Source: Deltaproteobacteria bacterium | GTDB lineage: Bacteria > Myxococcota_A > UBA796 > GCA-2862545 | Assembly (NCBI GenBank): GCA_007693595.1 | Contig: REDI01000014.1 | Span: 1 to 64,000 of the forward strand | DNA: 64,000 nucleotides | Reading direction: 5' to 3' | Part shown: positions 55,747 to 64,000 of the stretch, in pieces | How positions within the stretch are numbered: the first letter of the stretch is position 1 | Layout: each line of letters begins with the position of its first letter | Translations under genes and position numbers: made by a program | Notes under the pieces: generated by a model | The model's database searches: none | Told to the model about the DNA's origin: nothing | Seen by the model: the letters and a program-made list of their open reading frames with translations, nothing else

Positions 55747-56811
55747 GTGAGCCTGCCCGACGCCTTCGACCCCGACGCCCCCGCCGGGGCGCTGGACGGA
55801 CTCTTCGGCCTGCCGGATGACCCGGAGCAGGCCGCCGTACTCGTCATGAGCGTGCCTTGGGAACCCACCACTTCGTACCGGCAAGGCACGGCCCACGGCC
55901 CTGCGGCGATCGCTCGGGCAACGCTCCAGGTGGACCTGCACGACGTCGAGACCGGCGACCCCTGGCGGCACGGGATCGCTCGGGTCGAGGCCCAGCTCGA
56001 CATCGAGGCTCTGAACGCGCGCGCCTGCGCCCTGGCCGAGGCCGTACACCTCGCCGGAGGGGTCGATCCAGCCCGAGCTGAGCTCGTCGCCGCCGCCGCC
56101 GAGGTCGACGCCCTCAGCGAGCAGATCCGCGATGAGGTGGCCCGTTTCACCGGCGCCTGTCTGGACCACGGGCGGATCCCCGCGATCGTCGGAGGCGACC
56201 ACAGCGTACCTCTCGGCGCCATGATCGCCGCCGCCGCGCGCCATCCGGGCCTCGGGATCCTCCACATCGACGCCCACGCCGACCTGCGCGTCGCCTACGA
56301 AGGCTTCCGCTACTCCCATGCCTCGATTCTCCACAACGTCCTCGAGCAGGCTCCCCAGGTGGGCCCGGTGGTGCAGGTGGGGCTTCGCGATCTCTCGACC
56401 CGCGAGAGAGCACGCCTCCAGAGCGATCCCAAGCTGCACGCCTGGCTCGATGCCGAGCTGGGCCTGGCGCTCGCACAGGGCCAGACCTGGGCGGAGCTGA
56501 GCGCCCAGATCCTCGCCCCTCTCCCGGACAAGGTCTGGATCACCTTCGACATTGACGGTCTCGATCCTTCGCTCTGTCCGCGCACCGGCACCCCCGTCCC
56601 CGGCGGACCCTCCTGGCGGGAGGCCCTCTTCCTCCTGCGAGCGCTCTCGTCGAGCGGGCGCACGATCGTGGGGTTCGATCTCTGCGAGGTCGCCATCGAC
56701 GACCCCGACGATCCCACCGACGCCTGGGATGCCATCGTCGGCGCCCGGCTGCTCTACAAGCTCGCGGGCCACGCCCTGCGCACCCAAGCCTCCTCCACGG
56801 AGATCCGATGA
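55747..56811 (+). CDS. Agmatinase/arginase family hydrolase
   Basis: The 354-residue product has the binuclear Mn residues in GGDHS (near 158), HIDAHADLR (near 178) and FDIDGLDPS (near 266). It begins with GTG. Family members hydrolyse guanidino groups of agmatine, arginine, or formiminoglutamate; an N-terminal extension and a 20-residue helical insert near 110 are less usual. The substrate is not settled. It overlaps the pgi start by 4 bases (ATGA). Confidence 0.87.
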   Translation: MSLPDAFDPDAPAGALDGLFGLPDDPEQAAVLVMSVPWEPTTSYRQGTAHGPAAIARATLQVDLHDVETGDPWRHGIARVEAQLDIEALNARACALAEAVHLAGGVDPARAELVAAAAEVDALSEQIRDEVARFTGACLDHGRIPAIVGGDHSVPLGAMIAAAARHPGLGILHIDAHADLRVAYEGFRYSHASILHNVLEQAPQVGPVVQVGLRDLSTRERARLQSDPKLHAWLDAELGLALAQGQTWAELSAQILAPLPDKVWITFDIDGLDPSLCPRTGTPVPGGPSWREALFLLRALSSSGRTIVGFDLCEVAIDDPDDPTDAWDAIVGARLLYKLAGHALRTQASSTEIR

Positions 56812-58364
56812 CCGACTGGCTCCCCCCCACCGTCCTCGTCCATCCTCGCGAGCCCTGGTGGCTCGACGCCTCGGCGATGGGGCTCGACCTGCCCGCCCTC
56901 GACACCCTGCCCTGGGAGCGCGCCTTCAAGGAGCTCCACCAGACCGAAGCGGGTGAGATCGCCAACCCTGACGAGGGGCGCGCGGTGGGCCACTTCTGGC
57001 TGCGCTCACCTCACGACGCCCCGACCGTGGGCCATGCCCGTGCCATCGGCGAGGCGCTCGAGACGGTCCGCAGCTTCAGCAAGGCGATCCTCGACGGCCG
57101 CGAGGCGGCGGAGGACGGGCTTCCCTTCTCAGACCTGCTCCACATCGGCATCGGCGGCAGCGCGCTCGGGCCCGCACTGCTGGTCGACGCCCTCCCGCCA
57201 GGCGCCGGGCGGCGCGCCCTGAGGGTGCATTTCATCGACAACACCGACCCCGACGGCATCGCCCGCACCCTCGAGCAGATCGGAGAGCGGCTGCGCCACA
57301 CCTTGGTGGTGATCGTGAGCAAGTCGGGCGGTACCGTCGAGACCCGCAACGCCATGATCCTCGTCCGCGAGACCTGCCTGAGCCAGGGGCTTGAGTGGGG
57401 ATCGCGCGCGGTCGCCATCACCGTCGAAGGCAGTAAACTTCACCAGCAGGCCCAACAGGAGGGCTGGCGCGCCGTGCTCCCGCTCTGGGACTGGGTCGGG
57501 GGCCGCTTCAGCGTGACCAGCGCCGTCGGCCTGTTCACCGCCGAGCTCGCGGGGATCGACTCCGTCGCGCTGCTCGACGGCGCCCGCGAGATGGACGCCT
57601 GGACCCGCGCCGCCGAACCTGAGCGCTGGCGCGAGAACCCCGCCGCCTTGCTCGCCGCGAGCTGGCACCACGCAGGGAAGGGCCGTGGCGAGCGGGCCAT
57701 GGTCGTGCTCCCCTACCGAGACCGACTCGGGCTGCTCGCGCGCTACCTTCAACAGCTCATCATGGAGTCCCTGGGCAAGCGGCACGATCGGTCTGGGCGA
57801 ACCGTAGAACAGGGGCTCACGGTCTACGGGAACAAAGGCAGCACCGACCAGCACGCCTATGTGCAGCAGCTCCGCGATGGTCGCGACGACGTCTTCGTCA
57901 CCTTCCTTCAGGTGCTCGACGACGGCGACGGCCCGCTCACCGAGGTCCAGCCGGGGGTCCGCGCCGGCGACAGCCTCCAAGGCTTTCTGCTCGGGACCCG
58001 CCGCGCCCTGATCGAGCAGGGCCGCCCCTCGCTCACGCTCACCCTCCCACGCCTCGACGCCTGGCAGCTCGGCGGCGTGATCGCGCTCTTCGAGCGGGCC
58101 GTGGGCCTCTACGCCAGCCTCATCGACGTGAACGCCTACCACCAGCCGGGGGTGGAGGCCGGCAAGGAGGCGGCTGCAGACCTCCTTTCGCTGAGCGGCA
58201 CCTTGCGGGGCCTCCTCCAGGATGGTCAGCCTCGGAGCGCCGCCGAGCTCGCGGCCGCGGCGAACGCGGATCCGGTAGAGGTCTGGTCGATCCTCGAGCA
58301 CCTCGTCGCCACCGATCGGCTCACGCGCACGGGATCTCCCCAAGCGGGACGCTACCGACGCTGA
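56808..58364 (+). CDS. pgi: Glucose-6-phosphate isomerase
   Basis: The 518-residue product has IGIGGSALGPALL near residue 105, SKSGGTVETRN near 170 and VTSAVGLF near 230, the sugar-phosphate and SIS-domain features, and later KRHDRSGRTVEQGLTVYGNKGS with catalytic residues around residue 345. Interconverts glucose-6-phosphate and fructose-6-phosphate. The C-terminal 50 residues (RSAAELAAAANADPVEVWSI) resemble a winged-helix extension found in some bacterial Pgi proteins. Coupled to the agmatinase-family gene. Confidence 0.9.
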   Translation: MTDWLPPTVLVHPREPWWLDASAMGLDLPALDTLPWERAFKELHQTEAGEIANPDEGRAVGHFWLRSPHDAPTVGHARAIGEALETVRSFSKAILDGREAAEDGLPFSDLLHIGIGGSALGPALLVDALPPGAGRRALRVHFIDNTDPDGIARTLEQIGERLRHTLVVIVSKSGGTVETRNAMILVRETCLSQGLEWGSRAVAITVEGSKLHQQAQQEGWRAVLPLWDWVGGRFSVTSAVGLFTAELAGIDSVALLDGAREMDAWTRAAEPERWRENPAALLAASWHHAGKGRGERAMVVLPYRDRLGLLARYLQQLIMESLGKRHDRSGRTVEQGLTVYGNKGSTDQHAYVQQLRDGRDDVFVTFLQVLDDGDGPLTEVQPGVRAGDSLQGFLLGTRRALIEQGRPSLTLTLPRLDAWQLGGVIALFERAVGLYASLIDVNAYHQPGVEAGKEAAADLLSLSGTLRGLLQDGQPRSAAELAAAANADPVEVWSILEHLVATDRLTRTGSPQAGRYRR

Positions 58365-58446
58365 GCGCAAGATCCGCCCCCTCTTGCTCCGGGACTTGAT
58401 TTCTGCCATGCCGGTGGTAGCCTCTCGGCATCCTTCTGGAGGTCCA

Positions 58447-59241
58447 GTGCTCCGAGCCCTACTCCCCCTCGCCCTCGTATTCTCCCTCGGCGGATGCGAC
58501 GGGATCAAGAAACAGCTCCGCGATATGCTCGATGATGACGAGCCGAGCAGCGCCCCCAAGGGCGATCGCAGCAGCGCGGGAGCCTCACAGGGCTCAGGAA
58601 CGAGCGCGAGCCGGCCCTCCGGCGGCGGCGGCGGAGGCGGCTCCGACGAGCCCGCCAAGGTCGGCGCCCGGCCCGTCCAGCAAGGCGCTGGCGCGAGCAA
58701 CCTGATCCGACAAGTAGCGGGTGGCGGGGGACCAGCGCCGGGCATCACCTCCGCGCAGTGCAACGACCTGACCGACGGGGGCCCCGTCCCCGGACCCGAC
58801 TGCATCACCGCCGAGATCAAGTGCGGCGAGACGATCGTCGGCCACACTCGAGGCGGGGTCAACCTCTACAATACCCGCTTCTACGAGCGGAACTTCTGCT
58901 GGCCCGGCACCCGCAACCACAACGCCGGCGACGAGCGCGTCTACCTCTTCGTGCCCGACAAGAGCCCCCGCTTCCAAGCCGGCGAGAACCGTCAGCGCGT
59001 CTCGGTCTTCTTCGACTCCCCCTGCGCCGATCTGACCTTCACCAAGATGGTCGGCACCAGCGCCACCAAGTGCCCCCGCGAGACGGCCAAGCTCTGCGAC
59101 TCGGCCAACCCCTTCACCCGCAAGATGAATCGCAACACCATGCACCTCACCGTCGACCGTGGCGAGATCTACTACTTCCTCGTCGAAGGCGCCGACGACG
59201 AGAACGGGGCCTTCGCGATCACGGTCGAGTGCGGCACCTGA
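58447..59241 (+). CDS. Lipoprotein with Gly-rich linker
   Basis: GTG 58447 follows GGAGG at 58438-58442. The 264-residue product starts with a lipoprotein signal (LLPLALVFSLGGC, Cys near residue 16). Residues ~20-80 are Ser/Gly/Ala-rich disordered sequence. The rest is beta-rich with six Cys, probably in disulfides (CNDLTDGG, CIT, CGETIVG, CPRE, CDS, CGT), resembling a carbohydrate or pre-peptidase C-terminal type domain, but no family is certain. Its stop lies in the loop of a short hairpin and overlaps the methyltransferase gene tail. Confidence 0.6.
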   Translation: MLRALLPLALVFSLGGCDGIKKQLRDMLDDDEPSSAPKGDRSSAGASQGSGTSASRPSGGGGGGGSDEPAKVGARPVQQGAGASNLIRQVAGGGGPAPGITSAQCNDLTDGGPVPGPDCITAEIKCGETIVGHTRGGVNLYNTRFYERNFCWPGTRNHNAGDERVYLFVPDKSPRFQAGENRQRVSVFFDSPCADLTFTKMVGTSATKCPRETAKLCDSANPFTRKMNRNTMHLTVDRGEIYYFLVEGADDENGAFAITVECGT

Positions 59242-59833
59242 TCGGGTGCTCCATGCCCCGATCGCCGAGCGGTCCCCGGGCGATATAGAAGATGGCAGGG
59301 GGTACGTTCTTCAAGACCAGCCGCGATCGCTCCAGCCGACGAAAGCGTCGCTCTAAGGTCTGCCTGAAGCGACGCCCAGCGGGCAGCAAGGGGCTGTGGG
59401 CGTAGGTAAAGGTCACGAAGATCCCATCCTCGCTCAAGCACGAGACGACCGCGTCCAGGGCGGCGCGCTGGCGGGCCTCGGGCCAGATCGCGAAGGGCAG
59501 ACCACTGAGGACCCGAGCGGCCGTGAGGTGCCCCCGGTTGGAGAGGACCGCGTGCAGGGTCTCGGCCCTGGCCTCGACGATCTCGACGCCAGGGCACCGA
59601 GCACGACTACGCGCAGCCAGGGTCGGATCGGGCTCAAGGCTGATCCGTGGTCCTCGGTGGTGCTGGAAGGCCGCGGTGATCGGGCCCGTGCCCGCGCCGA
59701 GCTCCACCACGACCTGTCCCGGACGCAGGTCCGCCGCCTCGACCATCGCCCGCGCCAGGGTCTCACCGGAGGGCCAGATCCCTCCCACCGAGATGGGGTC
59801 GCGCGCGAAGGCTCGCAGGAAGGCCAAGGACAC
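59219..59833 (-). CDS. SAM-dependent methyltransferase, phospholipid N-methyltransferase (PmtA)-like
   Basis: The 204-residue product (GTG start, GAGG before) has VVELGAGTGPITAAF near residue 42, the SAM-binding motif I of PmtA and KsgA-like enzymes, and SGLPFAIWP near 110 in the place of the catalytic motif IV. The C-terminal half is basic. Phosphatidylethanolamine methylation is a plausible but unproven activity; the short size and GTGPIT motif favour the Rhizobium-type PmtA group over rRNA dimethylases. Tail-to-tail overlap of 23 bases with the lipoprotein gene. Confidence 0.7.
   Translation of the reverse strand: MSLAFLRAFARDPISVGGIWPSGETLARAMVEAADLRPGQVVVELGAGTGPITAAFQHHRGPRISLEPDPTLAARSRARCPGVEIVEARAETLHAVLSNRGHLTAARVLSGLPFAIWPEARQRAALDAVVSCLSEDGIFVTFTYAHSPLLPAGRRFRQTLERRFRRLERSRLVLKNVPPAIFYIARGPLGDRGMEHPIRCRTRP
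59234..59249. terminator. Hairpin around the lipoprotein stop codon
   Basis: GCACC (59234-59238) and GGTGC (59245-59249) enclose a 6-base loop that holds the TGA at 59239-59241. It lies inside the overlap with the methyltransferase gene. Confidence 0.35.
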
Positions 59834-60070
59834 GGGTAGGACCTCACGGTGGACCGCGGCCCGCCGCCCGTGGGGGACTCGACCCTAGGGCACGGCGGGG
59901 CCAGACAGGACGAAGTCGTGGATAACCACCCCATGCGGTCGCGTCCTGCCAGCCCCCCTTACCGGCTCTGCAGGGGTAAACAGCCCTCGCTGCCACGCGC
60001 GACGACGAGCCGGCCGTCGAATACGGGACCCACGCGCGGCGTCTACCGCGTAGCTTCTTGGAGGACTCCC

Positions 60071-60916
60071 ATGCGTTCGAAGCCGGTGGCCCTCGCCCTC
60101 GCCCTGCTCGCCACGCCCGCCTTCGCCGGCGTTCCTGGAGAGGACAAGCCCGTCGTGTCCGGGCTCGCGACGGCGGTCTACGACGCCGACGCTCGAGATC
60201 CCCTCGCCATCGGCGGCGAGCTGCGCGCTGCCTTCCCCTTCGATCTCGAGCTGCGCGGGCGCCTGCTCCACACCCGCACCCCTCCCCGCTCGATCGAAGA
60301 CTTCATGAGGGCCAACCCCGAGCCCTCCGACGCCCAGGTCCCCGAGAGCCTCGCGTACTCCCGGTGGGAGAGTCGCCTCCAAGCCTTCTGGTCCCTCGAC
60401 GCAACCGAGCGCGAGACGGGTCCCAGGGTCCGCGCAGGGGCCCTCGGGGTGATCGCGGGCACCTCGGGGGCGAGCCGACGCCTGGGGCCCATCGGCTGGT
60501 CGCCAGACTACACCGCGTCGTTTCAGCTAGGGCCCAGCGCCGCCGTAGGCTGGGCCACCCCCTTGCGCGACACGCCCGAGGCCGCCTTGCTCGATGTGCG
60601 CCTCGGTGGCTCCTTGGCGATGCCCATCACAGCAGGTGGGGGACGCCTCTCGATCAGCAGTGAGGACCGGGCCTTCGCCCTGACCGTCGACGACGACGTC
60701 TTCTCCCCTTCGGGTCTGCTCGGCCGCGAGAGCCGCGCCTGGGTCGAGGGGACGCTCATTCATCGGCGTCTGATCTTTGGGCTAGAGGTCGGTCTGGAGC
60801 ACAACGCCCGTAGCGCCGTGCGACGCGCGCGGGCGGGGAGCCCCAACTGGAATATCGAAGACACGCCCGAGCGCGTCGCACCGCACGCGGCGGTGCAGTT
60901 CGGCCTCCTCTTCTGA
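60071..60916 (+). CDS. Exported protein, possible outer-membrane beta-barrel
   Basis: The 281-residue product from ATG 60071 (GGAGG before it) has a signal peptide (MRSKPVALALALLATPAFA-G). The mature chain alternates hydrophobic and polar residues through its length, with GGELRAAFPFDLELRGRLL, WESRLQAFWSLD and a final FGLLF, ending in a C-terminal Phe as many outer-membrane barrels do. No family is recognised. The next gene, 17 bases on, encodes a PDZ protein of secretion type. Confidence 0.5.
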   Translation: MRSKPVALALALLATPAFAGVPGEDKPVVSGLATAVYDADARDPLAIGGELRAAFPFDLELRGRLLHTRTPPRSIEDFMRANPEPSDAQVPESLAYSRWESRLQAFWSLDATERETGPRVRAGALGVIAGTSGASRRLGPIGWSPDYTASFQLGPSAAVGWATPLRDTPEAALLDVRLGGSLAMPITAGGGRLSISSEDRAFALTVDDDVFSPSGLLGRESRAWVEGTLIHRRLIFGLEVGLEHNARSAVRRARAGSPNWNIEDTPERVAPHAAVQFGLLF

Positions 60917-60932
60917 GTCCAAGGACCGATCC

Positions 60933-61970
60933 GTGACAGAATCTGACCTCCCTCGATCGAAGATCGAGAAGCGCCCGGGGGTCTACACCCGTGCACCCCG
61001 TTTCAGGACCGCTATGCCCTCGATCGTGCTCAGCCTCAAGTCCCTCGGCCAAGCGTTCGCGACCTCCGCGATCCTCGGAGGCGCCATCGCGCTGCCCTTG
61101 TCGATGACTCTGAGTATGGAGCTGCCGACCCCCTCAGTCGAGCTCCCCGGCGAGCGCTTCGCCCACATCCAGATCGCCGCCACGCTAGAGCCGAGCCAGC
61201 CCGAGGCACCGAGTGAGCCCGAACAGACGCTCGCCCCCGACACCGAGCCCCCCGACCCCACGCCGCCCCCCGAGACCGAGCCCCCGGAGGCGACGCTGGC
61301 CATCGGGACCGCGCCGCCCCCCACCGCGGAGCCGTCCGCCAAAGATCCCGCGCCTGCCACCACCTCCACCGCGGGCCCCCACGATGAAGCCTCGACCCCT
61401 TCGGAGCCCGAGCCCATCGAGATCGCCTCACCCGAGCCTATTGAGCCCACCCTCGAGGAACCCAGCTCTAAACGCCACGTTCTCGCGCGCCACCGTGTGC
61501 GGCCGGATCTCACCCAACGCCCCCACCTCTTGAAGGCGCACCTTCGACGCATCGACCAAGAGACGGGCATGCGGACCCGGACGGGCACTCAGCCTCCCAC
61601 CCGACGCTCGCGCTGTCTTGAGGACCGGCCCGAGATCACCCACCTCGACGGTCGCCACTACGCCGTCGAGCGATCATTGATCGACGAATACAGTTCGATC
61701 AAGCAAGCGATGACGCTGGCGAGGGTGGACTGGCATCGCAATGACCGAGGAAAGGTCGACGGCTTCGGGGTCTATGGACTGCGCTGCGGCAGTCCGCTCT
61801 CGCAGGTCGGACTGAAGAGCGGCGATGTCATCCACCGCATCAACGGAAAGCGGGTGCGCAACATCCTGCAGGCGCTCTTGGTGGTCAACAAAGTCAAGCG
61901 GAAGGACCGCATCGTCGTCGAAGCGAGCCGACGCGGCGAGCCGATGAAGATCGTCGCCGACGTGCGCTGA
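60933..61970 (+). CDS. GspC-like PDZ protein
   Basis: Starts with GTG (AAGGA before it); ATG 61014 is an equally plausible start. A membrane helix (~35-55), a Pro/Glu-rich linker (~65-180) and a C-terminal PDZ domain follow: DGFGVYGLRCGSPLSQVGLKSGDVIHRINGKRVRN (first and last ten residues shown in the family pattern; positions ~270-300). The segment YAVERSLIDEYSSIKQAMTL before it matches the GspC C terminus in type II secretion. No other gsp gene is nearby. It may anchor a periplasmic interaction. Confidence 0.7.
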   Translation: MTESDLPRSKIEKRPGVYTRAPRFRTAMPSIVLSLKSLGQAFATSAILGGAIALPLSMTLSMELPTPSVELPGERFAHIQIAATLEPSQPEAPSEPEQTLAPDTEPPDPTPPPETEPPEATLAIGTAPPPTAEPSAKDPAPATTSTAGPHDEASTPSEPEPIEIASPEPIEPTLEEPSSKRHVLARHRVRPDLTQRPHLLKAHLRRIDQETGMRTRTGTQPPTRRSRCLEDRPEITHLDGRHYAVERSLIDEYSSIKQAMTLARVDWHRNDRGKVDGFGVYGLRCGSPLSQVGLKSGDVIHRINGKRVRNILQALLVVNKVKRKDRIVVEASRRGEPMKIVADVR

Positions 61971-61973
61971 GCC

Positions 61974-63062
61974 TCACTCCTCGGACGACGCCCTTGGAGC
62001 GGCGGCAGCGGGCGGGGGCTCACCCTCAGGGGACCAGGTCACGCCGTCCTGCACCAAGATCACCTTGCCGAGGTTCTCGCGATCGTGAAGGATCCGATGA
62101 GCCTCTGCGGGCTCGACGAAGGGGACGGCTGCGTGGATCTTTGGCCGGATCACACCGTGTTCCCACAGCTCGACCAGGCTGGCGAGCCACCCCGAGACGC
62201 GCTCTCGCTCGCCCCACATGCGGCCCATGTTCACGCCACCGACCACTTGGTTGCCGTGCATCAGCGAGACGGGGTTGAACTTCATCCAGGGGACGGCGAG
62301 CACCTCGGAGAGCTGCTTGAAGACACCTGGCTTCTGACTTCCGCCGCTCCGGGACGAGAAGCCAAAACAGATCAGCGCCCCAGCAGGGCTCAGCAGTCGC
62401 AGCCCCTTGGCCCAGGAATCTCCCCCGATGGGATCGAGGATACAGTCCAGGGGCGGATCGTCGCGCAAGACTTCTTCGAAGTCCTCGTTTCGGTAGTCGA
62501 TGAGCTGATCGTAGCCCCGCTCCTTGAGGAAGGCATGCTTGGAGGCGCTCGCTGTGCCGATGGCGATCCCGCCTCGCCGCTTGATCAGATCCAGAGCCAT
62601 GAGCCCCACTCCGCCCCCGGCGGAGTGGACGAGCACGCGATCCCCCTCGCGCACTCGGCGGATCTCCTCGAGCATCATCCATGAGGTGACCCCTGTGACG
62701 GGGATCGACGCCGCCGTGACCGGGTCGAGGGTCTCGGGGCGGCGGACGGCCTGTTCCACGGGCACCACAACATGACTACTATAGCCCTTGAAACGGGTCA
62801 TCGCGAGGACCGGCACGCCCTCCCAGGAGGCGTCGACGCCTTCGCCCACACGATCGATCACCCCGGCGACCTCGTAGCCCACCACCATCGGGAGAGGGGG
62901 GGCGTCGGGGTAGATCCCCTGCCGCGCCATGAGGTCGGCAAAGTTTACGCCGCTCGCCTGAACCGCGATCCGGACCTCGCCGGCGGAGGGCTCGGGATCG
63001 GGGGACTCCCGAAGCTCGAGCACGTCGAGATCACCGTGACGAGGAATGACGATCTGCTTCAT
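61974..63062 (-). CDS. Zinc-type/quinone oxidoreductase (MDR family)
   Basis: The 362-residue product from ATG 63062 (GGAG six bases before) is a medium-chain dehydrogenase: N-terminal IVIPRHGDLDVLELRES, VGYEVAGVIDRVG near residue 60, and the cofactor motif VHSAGGGVGLMALDL near 145. No structural zinc Cys cluster was seen, so it is closer to the quinone oxidoreductase/VAT1 branch. A Pro/Ala/Ser-rich tail of ~20 residues ends it. NADPH is the likely cofactor; the substrate is unknown. Confidence 0.85.
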   Translation of the reverse strand: MKQIVIPRHGDLDVLELRESPDPEPSAGEVRIAVQASGVNFADLMARQGIYPDAPPLPMVVGYEVAGVIDRVGEGVDASWEGVPVLAMTRFKGYSSHVVVPVEQAVRRPETLDPVTAASIPVTGVTSWMMLEEIRRVREGDRVLVHSAGGGVGLMALDLIKRRGGIAIGTASASKHAFLKERGYDQLIDYRNEDFEEVLRDDPPLDCILDPIGGDSWAKGLRLLSPAGALICFGFSSRSGGSQKPGVFKQLSEVLAVPWMKFNPVSLMHGNQVVGGVNMGRMWGERERVSGWLASLVELWEHGVIRPKIHAAVPFVEPAEAHRILHDRENLGKVILVQDGVTWSPEGEPPPAAAAPRASSEE

Positions 63063-63164
63063 GAGGGTCTCCAAGGTTGGGCTGACTCTACCGCAAGAGG
63101 GCGGCTCGCGCGCCACACGTCGGACGTCGCGGTCCAGGCTGCCCACCCGGTCCGGCGCCACAGA

Positions 63165-63722
63165 TCACGGGAGGAGGTAGGGCCGAAAGGACTTGAGCCG
63201 ATGGAAGTCGGGTTGCTCACCGAGGGTCGGAGACCAGGCGAGGTAGCGCCGCTCGGCCCCCTGGCCGTGGATGGCGTAGGCGTTGATCCGATGAGGAGCG
63301 AGCGGCAGGTAGCTCCTTGGAACGCGCGCCGTGCCCCTCCACCGACCGGAGTCTATCGTGACCTGGTACTCCAAAACCAACCCGGACTGCACGACGTTGC
63401 GCTCCCCTTGGAGCTGGAGAACGAGGTGGTGCCCATGGGGACCCAGCTCCACCTCGAGGTAAGGCACAGGCTGACCCAGCCCCGCCACGAAGACCTCCAC
63501 CACTTCGTAGTCCCACAGCCTCCACGTCGAGCCACGCGGTCCCGGCGGGGCCGGGTCGCCATGGTACGGGGCATCGACCGTCAAGAGGAGATGGTCTCGA
63601 TCGCCCTCGACCGCCACGAGCACGACCTCGCCGGGCTCGGCCGGCGTGCCATCCCACAGGGAGTCGATACGCAGCTCACCAGCCATCGCCGCTCCCAGCC
63701 CAAGGAGCGCGCCGAGGATCAT
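63165..63722 (-). CDS. UPF0462 (C4orf33-like) CBM9-like protein
   Basis: The 185-residue product has a hydrophobic N terminus (residues 1-14) that resembles a short signal peptide, then the UPF0462 pattern: SLWDGTPAEPGE, WDYEVVEVFV near residue 70, YLEVELGPHGHHLVLQLQG, ERNV, YLPLAPHRINAYAIHG and a final PDFHRLKSFRPY. These match the human C4orf33 family closely by recollection, and the fold resembles carbohydrate-binding CBM9. No ligand is known. It begins six bases after the right-edge gene, so both are likely cotranscribed. Confidence 0.72.
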   Translation of the reverse strand: MILGALLGLGAAMAGELRIDSLWDGTPAEPGEVVLVAVEGDRDHLLLTVDAPYHGDPAPPGPRGSTWRLWDYEVVEVFVAGLGQPVPYLEVELGPHGHHLVLQLQGERNVVQSGLVLEYQVTIDSGRWRGTARVPRSYLPLAPHRINAYAIHGQGAERRYLAWSPTLGEQPDFHRLKSFRPYLLP

Positions 63723-63728
63723 CGCCGA

Positions 63729-64000
63729 TCACTCGGGCGCAAAGGTGAGGGTTCGAACCGTCCGTCGATCGCGCAAGACCTCGGGCTCAGCATCGGGACG
63801 GCTCAGTACGACCCGCTCGACCCGGACCCGCTCGGATCGGATGGGCACCAGCGTCGCGGCATGGGCGAGGACCGTGGTGGTCTCAGACCAGGTAGCCTCC
63901 GAGATCTCGACCGGGCCTCGCCGACCGTGACGCTCCTTTAGATGCTCGACCCACCCCTGCTGGGTGCGCGGATCGGGCACCCGCTCCAAGATGAGGGTCA
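63729..64000 (-). CDS. Unknown protein, 5' end beyond the right edge
   Basis: The frame is open to the window edge, so the start is outside; TTG 63989 is the first in-frame start-like codon but not necessarily used. The visible ~90 residues have WVEHLKERHG, SEATWSETTTVLAHAATLVPIRSERVRVERVVLSR and end in FAPE. No family is recognised. Only six bases separate its stop from the UPF0462 start. Confidence 0.5.
   Translation of the reverse strand, partial: TLILERVPDPRTQQGWVEHLKERHGRRGPVEISEATWSETTTVLAHAATLVPIRSERVRVERVVLSRPDAEPEVLRDRRTVRTLTFAPE

Noticed and set aside
63740-63775. GGTTCGAACC stretch resembling a tRNA T loop
   Set aside because: It lies within a coding frame and no acceptor, D or anticodon stem can be formed around it.

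Overview
The window is high-GC, densely coded bacterial DNA and looks like chromosome from a myxobacterium-like (Myxococcota) lineage. The clearest pointer is a large secreted beta-helix protein (45036-48095, minus) that ends in MopE-type metal-binding repeats and a MYXO-CTERM-like tail: small Cys residues, one hydrophobic helix and an Arg cluster. Many lipoproteins, Asp-rich secreted proteins and a kinase-like protein fit the same assignment. I found no rRNA, tRNA, CRISPR array, insertion sequence, phage gene or plasmid gene. Genus-level placement is not possible from this sequence.

Layout. 1-7 kb: a secreted protein cut by the left edge, metH, a flavin monooxygenase followed by a TetR regulator, with a perfect inverted repeat before the monooxygenase. 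7-15 kb: minus-strand genes for a Na/Pi symporter, an SDR and RNase Z, then an SLH/C39-like protein, an M23 peptidase and a PaaZ/BoxD-type aldehyde dehydrogenase. 15-20 kb: secreted proteins and lipoproteins, a GT4 glycosyltransferase, and a decayed partial copy of that glycosyltransferase about 1.4 kb away. 20-25 kb: murJ, an MFS transporter and an FAD oxidoreductase in a translationally coupled run, then a lipoprotein hydrolase. 25-28 kb: an overlapping DUF350 / ATP-grasp amidoligase / unknown-protein operon. 28-31.5 kb: Tat-exported amine oxidase, orphan ParA and formyltransferase. 31.5-37.5 kb: a zincin, a SprT/DUF2786 protein, a TrpF-MazG fusion, recN and a double-FKBP protein. 37.5-45 kb: POT transporter, membrane-anchored pseudokinase, MBL hydrolase, queE, lipoprotein, epimerase. 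45-54 kb: the beta-helix protein, two TerB-like proteins flanking a HAD phosphatase, a TlpA-like lipoprotein and an APH-fold kinase. 54-64 kb: DUF493, YkgJ, agmatinase-family enzyme, Pgi, lipoprotein, methyltransferase, a secreted possible barrel, a GspC-like PDZ protein, a zinc-type oxidoreductase, a UPF0462 (C4orf33-like) protein and a gene cut by the right edge.

Most of this is housekeeping or accessory single-copy genes packed with 1-29 nt overlaps. The best candidates for something undescribed are the DUF350/ATP-grasp/unknown trio, the TrpF-MazG fusion, the pseudokinase with an acidic linker and C-terminal anchor, and the paired TerB-like proteins. At a smaller scale, stop codons of several genes lie inside short inverted repeats (sometimes both stops of a convergent pair sit in opposite arms), and three genes without a Shine-Dalgarno sequence have a TANNNN hexamer 6-7 nt before ATG, as expected for leaderless transcripts. 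Start codons were moved from the longest frame where a Shine-Dalgarno, signal peptide or overlap supported it; such choices are stated per gene.
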